Below are positions 58,527 through 64,000 of a stretch of DNA of 64,000 bases, in pieces. The first letter of the stretch is position 1. Each line of letters opens with the position of its first letter. The stretch lies in contig NZ_CP129104.1 of NCBI RefSeq assembly GCF_030406605.1, forward strand, positions 942,072 to 1,006,071, in the 5' to 3' direction. The position numbers and the translations under genes were made by a program. Source of the DNA: Curtobacterium sp. 458 (lineage in GTDB: Bacteria; Actinomycetota; Actinomycetes; Actinomycetales; Microbacteriaceae). The notes below the pieces were generated by a model. It had not been told where the DNA came from and ran no database searches. It saw only the letters and a program-made list of their open reading frames with translations.

Positions 58527-59071
58527 CCACGGGGCTGACCCTGCTCGTCCTGCGCTTCGCGTTCCTCGCGGTGCTCTGGCTGTTCGTGTTCGTGATCGTC
58601 TTCGCCCTCCGGAGCGACCTGTTCGGCCAGCGCGTCCGGACGATCCCCACCGACCCCAAGGCCGCGCCGTCCGGGCCGACCACCCCGTCGATCCCGACCG
58701 CAGCGACGACCGCCTCCGCTCCGGCCGGGGCGTTCACCGAGCTCATCAACCAGGGTGGGGGCACCGCGTCGAACGCCGCCGTCGCCACCCGACTCGTCAT
58801 CACCGAGGGGTCGCGCGAGGGCATGGAGATGCCCCTCGGCGGCGGTCCGATCACGATCGGACGCTCGAGCGAGTCGAACGTCGTCATCCGTGACGACTAC
58901 ACGTCCACCAACCACGCCCGACTCGATCTGCGTGCCGAGGGCTGGGTCGTCACCGACCTCGAGTCCACCAACGGCACGTTCGTCAACGGTCAGAAGGTGA
59001 CCTCCCCGGTGCTCGTCGCCGAGGGGACGCCCATCACGATCGGGACGACGACGTTCGAGCTGCGGCGGTAG
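58523..59071 (+). CDS. fhaB: FHA-domain membrane protein FhaB (FipA-partner type)
   Basis: A 182-residue protein. One N-terminal helix (about 5-28) anchors it, a Pro/Thr/Ala linker (45-70) follows, and the C-terminal FHA domain shows IGRSSESNVVI, STNHARLDL and DLESTNGTFVNG. It is phosphorylated by PknA/B-type kinases in relatives and acts in division and growth. It overlaps fhaA by ATGA. Confidence 0.95.
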   Translation: MTTGLTLLVLRFAFLAVLWLFVFVIVFALRSDLFGQRVRTIPTDPKAAPSGPTTPSIPTAATTASAPAGAFTELINQGGGTASNAAVATRLVITEGSREGMEMPLGGGPITIGRSSESNVVIRDDYTSTNHARLDLRAEGWVVTDLESTNGTFVNGQKVTSPVLVAEGTPITIGTTTFELRR

Positions 59072-59075
59072 GCGG

Positions 59076-60428
59076 ATGACGGCACGGACGCTGAGCGCCG
59101 CTGTGTCCCACGTGGGGCGCATCCGCGCGAACAACCAGGACTCCGGTTACGCCGGCGCGCACCTGTTCGCGGTGGCGGACGGCATGGGCGGGCACGCCGG
59201 CGGTGACGTCGCCTCGGCGATCGCGATCCGCCGCATCCGCGAGGTCGACCGCGAGTTCCCGTCGGCGCACGACGCCGAGTTCGCCCTGCAGTCGGCACTC
59301 ATCGCGGCGAACCAGCTCATCACCGAGACGGTCTTCGAGCACCAGGAGCTCACCGGCATGGGCACCACGGTGTCCGCGCTCATCCGGGTCGGCGACCAGA
59401 TCGCGATCGCGCACATCGGTGACTCCCGCATCTACCGCTACCGCGACGGCGAGCTCCAGCAGATCACGTCCGACCACACCTTCGTGCAGCGGCTCGTCGA
59501 CAGCGGACGCATCACGCCGGAAGAGGCAGCGGTCCACCCGCGACGCTCGGTGCTCATGCGGGTGCTCGGCGACGTCGACGCGGCGCCGGAGGTCGACACC
59601 GCGGTCATGGACATCCAGCCGGGCGACCGCTGGCTGCTCTGCTCGGACGGCCTGTCCTCCTACCTCGCCGAGGAGCGCATCCGCCACGCGCTCGCGTCGA
59701 ACATGGACGCGAACCAGGCCACCCAGCGCCTGGTCAAGGAGACGCTGGACCACGGCGCCCCGGACAACGTCACCGTCGTCGTGATGGACGTCACGGACGC
59801 CGACGTCGTCGACGAGGACGACGCCGCGACGACGGTCGGATCGGCCGCAGCTCCGCTGACCTTCGAGGCGTCGACCGGCCGCAAGCCGATCCGCCTCCCC
59901 ACCATCCTGCTGCACCCGCTCAAGGTCACCACGGCACCGGAGGACTCCCACTTCGAGCCAGAGTCGGACCAGTTCTTCGCGGAACTCATCGCGGAGGACC
60001 GCCGTCGGCGCGTCCGTCGCCGCGTCGCCTGGAGCATCGCGCTCGTGGTCGCGATCGCAGCCCTCGTCGGTGCCGTGTTCCTCGGCTGGCGCATCACGCA
60101 GGACCACTACTACGTCGGCTCCGACCGCGGGACGGTGGCGATCTACAAGGGCGTCCAGCAGTCGATCGGACCGATTGCGCTCTCGGACGTCTACGAGGAC
60201 ACCGACATCAGCGTGAGCGGCCTGCCCGAGTACACGCGGGAGAACGTCCGGTCGACGATCAACGCGCAGTCACTGTCCGACGCGCGCGAGATCGTCGATC
60301 GACTCCGCAAGGCCGCCGAGACCGGGCAGGACCAGGCGGGGACCGGTGGATCGTCACCGTCGGCGTCGCCGTCCGCGACCGGTTCCCCGACGCCGTCGCC
60401 GACGCCCACCCCCGGGAAGAAGCGATGA
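59076..60428 (+). CDS. pstP: PP2C-family Ser/Thr phosphatase PstP
   Basis: A 450-residue membrane phosphatase. The PP2C domain (about 1-240) has metal-binding aspartates in FAVADGMGGHAGG, GDSRIYRYRDG, LLCSDGLSSYL and APDNVTVVVMD. A TM helix (about 312-333, VAWSIALVVAIAALVGAVFLGW) and an extracellular part with a Ser/Pro/Thr tail follow. It reverses the phosphorylation by the neighbouring kinases. It starts 4 nt after fhaB. Confidence 0.96.
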   Translation: MTARTLSAAVSHVGRIRANNQDSGYAGAHLFAVADGMGGHAGGDVASAIAIRRIREVDREFPSAHDAEFALQSALIAANQLITETVFEHQELTGMGTTVSALIRVGDQIAIAHIGDSRIYRYRDGELQQITSDHTFVQRLVDSGRITPEEAAVHPRRSVLMRVLGDVDAAPEVDTAVMDIQPGDRWLLCSDGLSSYLAEERIRHALASNMDANQATQRLVKETLDHGAPDNVTVVVMDVTDADVVDEDDAATTVGSAAAPLTFEASTGRKPIRLPTILLHPLKVTTAPEDSHFEPESDQFFAELIAEDRRRRVRRRVAWSIALVVAIAALVGAVFLGWRITQDHYYVGSDRGTVAIYKGVQQSIGPIALSDVYEDTDISVSGLPEYTRENVRSTINAQSLSDAREIVDRLRKAAETGQDQAGTGGSSPSASPSATGSPTPSPTPTPGKKR

Positions 60429-61861
60429 GCAACGCGACCGCCCAGTCCTTCACGCAGGCGATCACGATCAAGCTGCGCGAACCCGCGCGGGCCCGGAACC
60501 TCGAGCTCGTCCTGCTCGTCATCGCCTGCGGCATCTGCGCCGGCGCGATGGTGCTCGTGCAGCTCGGCACGAAGGGACGGCTCTTCGACACGTCCGTGCT
60601 GTGGATCGGCGCGACCATCCTCGGCCTGGCACTGATCATGCACGTCGTGCTGCGGATCGTCGCGAAGAACGCCGACCCGTTCATCCTGCCGGTCGCCCTG
60701 GTGCTCAACGGGATCGGCATCGCGGAGATCTACCGCATCGACGTCCACGACGGCCTGACCGGCTGGTCGGCGATCGGCGTCAAGCAGATCGTGTGGACGA
60801 TCCTCGCGATGGCCGTGGCGATCGTCGTCCTGCTCGTCGTCCGCAACCACCGCTTCCTGCAGCGGTACCGCTACATCTTCATGGCGCTGACGATCTTCCT
60901 GCTGCTCATGCCGATGCTCCCGCTCATCGGGCACAACGTGAACGGCGCACGCGTCTGGATCAAGGTCGGCTCGTTCACCTTCCAGCCCGGTGAGCTCGCG
61001 AAGATCACGATGGCGCTGTTCTTCGCCGGTTACCTCGTGACCGCGCGGGACTCCCTGTCGATCGTCGGGCGCAAGGTCCTCGGCATGACCCTGCCGCGTG
61101 CCCGCGACCTGGGGCCGATCCTCATCATCTGGGCCGCTGCGATGAGCGTCCTCGTGTTCCAGCGCGACCTCGGCACCGCACTGCTCTACTTCGGCCTGTT
61201 CCTCGTCATGATCTACGTCGCGACGGCGCGGCTCAGCTGGGTGCTCATCGGCCTCGTGCTGTTCGTCGGCGGTGCCCTCGTGGCGCAGTCGGTCCTCGTG
61301 TACGTGCACGGCCGGTTCGAGCAGTGGCTGAACCCCTTCGACAACGCGATCTACAACGCCGACACCCAGGCCAGCTACCAGCTCGTGCAGGGTCTGTTCG
61401 GTTTCGCGAACGGTGGCATCACCGGCACGGGGCTCGGGCAGGGGCGGCCCTACATCACCCCGGTGGCGAACGCCGACTACATCGTCGCGTCGCTCGGCGA
61501 GGAGCTCGGCCTGATCGGCGTGTTCGCCATCCTCGCCCTGTTCATCGTCTTCGCCTCGCGCGGCATCCGCGTCGGCTTCATGGCGCAGGACGACTTCGGC
61601 AAGCTCCTCGGCGTCGGCTTCGGCTTCATCATCGCCCTGCAGGTGTTCGTCGTCGTCGGCGGCATCACGCGCGTCATCCCCGTGACCGGCCTCACCACAC
61701 CGTTCATGGCGGCCGGTGGATCCTCCCTGATCGCGAACTGGATCATCGCCGCGATGCTGCTGCGCCTGACCGATGCGATCCCGGCCGAACAGCGCGTGCA
61801 GCAGGGGTCGATCCCCGCTGCTCGCGGACGAGGGGCGACCAGGAAGGAGCGTGCCCGGTGA
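60425..61861 (+). CDS. rodA: Peptidoglycan polymerase, RodA/FtsW family
   Basis: A 478-residue SEDS-family membrane protein with about ten to twelve helices. The conserved blocks are NGARVWIKVGSFTFQPGELAKI (catalytic-region Arg/Asp nearby), FQRDLGTALLYFGLFLVMIY, and ITGTGLGQGRPYITPVANADYIVASLGEELGLIG. With the PBP encoded next it extends glycan strands. It overlaps pstP (ATGA) and the PBP gene (GTGA), so expression is coupled. Confidence 0.96.
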   Translation: MSNATAQSFTQAITIKLREPARARNLELVLLVIACGICAGAMVLVQLGTKGRLFDTSVLWIGATILGLALIMHVVLRIVAKNADPFILPVALVLNGIGIAEIYRIDVHDGLTGWSAIGVKQIVWTILAMAVAIVVLLVVRNHRFLQRYRYIFMALTIFLLLMPMLPLIGHNVNGARVWIKVGSFTFQPGELAKITMALFFAGYLVTARDSLSIVGRKVLGMTLPRARDLGPILIIWAAAMSVLVFQRDLGTALLYFGLFLVMIYVATARLSWVLIGLVLFVGGALVAQSVLVYVHGRFEQWLNPFDNAIYNADTQASYQLVQGLFGFANGGITGTGLGQGRPYITPVANADYIVASLGEELGLIGVFAILALFIVFASRGIRVGFMAQDDFGKLLGVGFGFIIALQVFVVVGGITRVIPVTGLTTPFMAAGGSSLIANWIIAAMLLRLTDAIPAEQRVQQGSIPAARGRGATRKERAR

Positions 61862-63315
61862 ACCGACAACTCCGCGGTGTGTCCACCGTCATCGTGCTCA
61901 TGTTCGTCGCGCTCTTCGTGTCGACCACGTCGATCCAGTTCTTCTCGGCCGAACAGCTGCGTGCCGACCCCCGCAACTCCCGGACGATCCTCGCGAGCTA
62001 CTCCACGAAGCGCGGCGCCATCCTCGTGGACGGCAGCCCGATCGCGGAGTCCTCCCCGTCGAACGACCAGTACCAGTACCAGCGGAAGTACACCGACGGC
62101 GACCTCTACTCGGCGGTCACGGGGTACTTCACGATCGGTCAGGGCAACTCCGGCATCGAGAGCGCGGAGAACGGAGTGCTGTCCGGCAACTCGGACGCCT
62201 CGTTCTTCCAGAACCTCAACGCGATCCTCACCGGCCAGGACGTCCAGGGCGACAACGTCAACCTGACGATCGACCCGGACGTGCAGAAGGCCGCGTACGA
62301 CGCCCTCGGCTCGAACACCGGCGCCGTCGTGGCGATCCAGCCGAAGACCGGCAAGATCCTGGCGATGGTCTCGAAGGAGTCGTACGACCCGAACGTCCTG
62401 ACCTCGCACGACACCGCCGACGTCGTCGCGAAGTACAAGGCGCTCGAGCAGGCCGCCGGGCAGCCGCTGAAGAACCGTGCGATCGCGGGCGACCTCTACA
62501 CGCCGGGCTCGGTGTTCAAGCTCATCGTCGCGTCGGCGGCACTCGAGGGCGGCAAGTACACCCTCGACTCGACGTTCCCCAACCCCTCGCGGCTGCAGCT
62601 CCCGGGCACGAGCACGTACATCAACAACGCCGAGGGCGGCTCGTGCGGGGGCGGCGACAAGGTCAAGCTCCGCACGGCGATCCAGTACTCGTGCAACATC
62701 CCGTTCGCGGAGCTCGGACAGAAGCTCGGCTACGACGCGATCAAGAGCATGGCGGACAAGTACGGCTTCAGCGACCAGATCGAGGTCCCGATGAAGGCCA
62801 CCGCGAGCCAGTACCCCGACGTCAGCGATGACACCGCCCAGCTCATGCTCAGCGCGTTCGGCCAGGCGAGCGTCCGCGTCACCCCGCTGCAGATGGCGAT
62901 GGTGTCGGCGGGCATCGCGAACGGCGGTACGGTGATGCAGCCGACGCTGATCGACTCGATCACGACGAGCGACCTCAAGACGGTCGAGTCGTTCTCCCCG
63001 AAGGAGTTCAGCAGCCCGCTGTCCTCGTCGGAGGCCGGTGACCTCACCGAGGCGATGCAGAGCGTCGTCAACGCGGGGACCGGGACGAACGCCAAGATCC
63101 CCGGGGTCGACGTCGCAGGCAAGACCGGGACCGCCGAGGGCGGGACCGGCGACCCCTACACGCTCTGGTTCACGGGCTTCGCTCCGGCGAAGGACCCGGA
63201 GGTCGCCGTCGCGGTCGTCGTCGGCAACGGCGGCGGTCTCGGGCAGTCCGGGGTCGGCAACACGGTCGCGGCTCCGGTCGCGAAGAAGGTCATGGAGGCG
63301 GTGCTGAACAAATGA
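61858..63315 (+). CDS. pbpA: Penicillin-binding protein PbpA (transpeptidase)
   Basis: A 485-residue class B PBP. A signal-anchor helix (about 8-30) precedes the dimerisation domain and the transpeptidase domain. Active-site motifs are [13 protein letters not shown] GSVFKLI (SxxK), YSCNIPF (SxN) and GKTGTAEG (KTG). It cross-links peptidoglycan with RodA. The start is GTG 61858 in the GTGA overlap with rodA. Confidence 0.96.
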   Translation: MNRQLRGVSTVIVLMFVALFVSTTSIQFFSAEQLRADPRNSRTILASYSTKRGAILVDGSPIAESSPSNDQYQYQRKYTDGDLYSAVTGYFTIGQGNSGIESAENGVLSGNSDASFFQNLNAILTGQDVQGDNVNLTIDPDVQKAAYDALGSNTGAVVAIQPKTGKILAMVSKESYDPNVLTSHDTADVVAKYKALEQAAGQPLKNRAIAGDLYTPGSVFKLIVASAALEGGKYTLDSTFPNPSRLQLPGTSTYINNAEGGSCGGGDKVKLRTAIQYSCNIPFAELGQKLGYDAIKSMADKYGFSDQIEVPMKATASQYPDVSDDTAQLMLSAFGQASVRVTPLQMAMVSAGIANGGTVMQPTLIDSITTSDLKTVESFSPKEFSSPLSSSEAGDLTEAMQSVVNAGTGTNAKIPGVDVAGKTGTAEGGTGDPYTLWFTGFAPAKDPEVAVAVVVGNGGGLGQSGVGNTVAAPVAKKVMEAVLNK

Positions 63316-64000
63316 GACCCACCAGCGGGCTCACCTTCGGTGGGCGGTACCAGCTCTCGTCCCGCGTCGCGATCGGCGGCATGGGTGAGGTGTGGCAGGC
63401 GACCGACCTGGTCATCGGCCGCACCGTCGCGCTCAAGATCCTCAAGGACGAGTACCTCGGTGACCCCGGGTTCCTCGAGCGCTTCCGCGCCGAGGCCCGG
63501 CACGCGGCGCTCGTCAACCACGAGGGCATCGCGAACGTCTTCGACTACGGCGAGGAGGACGGCAGCGCCTACCTCGTGATGGAGCTCGTGCCCGGTGAGG
63601 CCCTCTCCACCATGATCGAGCGGGAGCACACGCTGCCGGTCGACAAGGTGCTCGACATCGTCGCGCAGACCGCGAACGCCCTCCAGGCCGCGCACGCCGT
63701 GGGCCTCGTGCACCGCGACATCAAGCCGGGCAACCTGCTCATCACGCCGGACGGCCGCGTCAAGATCACCGACTTCGGCATCGCACGCATCGCCGACCAG
63801 GTCCCCCTGACCGCGACGGGCCAGGTCATGGGCACCGTCCAGTACCTCTCGCCCGAACAGGCCAGCGGACACCCGGCGTCGCCGTCGACCGACATCTACT
63901 CGCTCGGCATCGTGGCGTACGAGTGCCTCGCGGGACGGCGCCCCTTCACGGGCGAGTCGCAGGTCGCGATCGCGATGGCGCACATCAACGAACAGCCGCC
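63312..64000 (+). CDS. pknA: Ser/Thr protein kinase PknA, N-terminal part (cut by window end)
   Basis: The first 229 residues are visible. They contain the glycine loop [13 protein letters not shown], the ATP Lys in VALKILKDE, the catalytic loop [12 protein letters not shown], the DFG of [10 protein letters not shown], and the activation-segment end [12 protein letters not shown]. It completes the classical block and phosphorylates the FHA proteins and cell-division targets. ATG 63312 overlaps pbpA (ATGA). The C-terminal domain and TM helix lie beyond the window; pknB may follow. Confidence 0.95.
   Translation, partial: MRPTSGLTFGGRYQLSSRVAIGGMGEVWQATDLVIGRTVALKILKDEYLGDPGFLERFRAEARHAALVNHEGIANVFDYGEEDGSAYLVMELVPGEALSTMIEREHTLPVDKVLDIVAQTANALQAAHAVGLVHRDIKPGNLLITPDGRVKITDFGIARIADQVPLTATGQVMGTVQYLSPEQASGHPASPSTDIYSLGIVAYECLAGRRPFTGESQVAIAMAHINEQP

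Overview
This window is high-GC actinobacterial DNA, most likely chromosomal and from a Microbacteriaceae member close to Curtobacterium. The evidence is the strong G/C bias at third codon positions, the conserved fhaA-fhaB-pstP-rodA-pbpA-pknA cell-division block, and many genes whose -10 box (TAnnnT) lies only 6-7 nt before the start codon, which is the leaderless arrangement common in Actinobacteria. The genus is an inference. I see no IS element, phage gene, CRISPR array or rRNA.

Layout. 1-6 kb: a manganese catalase with an SDR oxidoreductase (stress-type pair), another SDR, a DinB-like protein overlapping a DUF6196-type gene, a secreted protein and a small P-loop kinase-like protein. 6-8.2 kb: a 33-residue membrane peptide and a NarL-type two-component system. 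8.3-17.1 kb: a translationally coupled minus-strand operon for four-carbon sugar metabolism. It encodes L-erythrulose kinase, L-erythrulose-1-phosphate isomerase and D-erythrulose-4-phosphate isomerase homologues with an MFS transporter, an SDR, a 3-hydroxyacid dehydrogenase and a xylose-isomerase-like TIM barrel. A GntR/FCD regulator sits upstream beside a perfect 18-bp palindrome. The set suggests that a branched or five-carbon sugar acid is oxidised and decarboxylated to erythrulose, then sent to erythrose 4-phosphate.

18.8-36.8 kb and 41.2-47.8 kb: two blocks for polyamine catabolism. They include a Pot-type ABC importer, aminobutyraldehyde dehydrogenase, an AsnC/Lrp regulator, a putrescine-type aminotransferase, two FAD amine oxidases, agmatine deiminase, N-carbamoylputrescine amidase, an APC permease, succinate-semialdehyde dehydrogenase, and a second operon of gabT, gabD and putrescine oxidase next to a PucR-type regulator. 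Together they can take agmatine or putrescine to 4-aminobutanal, GABA, succinate semialdehyde and succinate. Between them lie glgX, small membrane proteins and a short accessory patch (36.9-38.4 kb).

47.9-57.5 kb: an HSL-family hydrolase, a secreted protein followed by a PLDc_N-like small membrane protein, a LacI-controlled GH42 beta-galactosidase/ABC sugar-uptake operon with two perfect operators, and a NudK-type Nudix hydrolase. 57.6-64 kb: tRNA-Leu(CAG) with a strong terminator, then the fhaA to pknA block, cut by the window end.

Two families of GC-rich palindromes recur at gene 3' ends. Family A has eight copies of about 40-50 bp. Family B has two copies sharing a 16-nt core. They behave like terminator or REP-type elements and are the most distinctive unexplained structure here.
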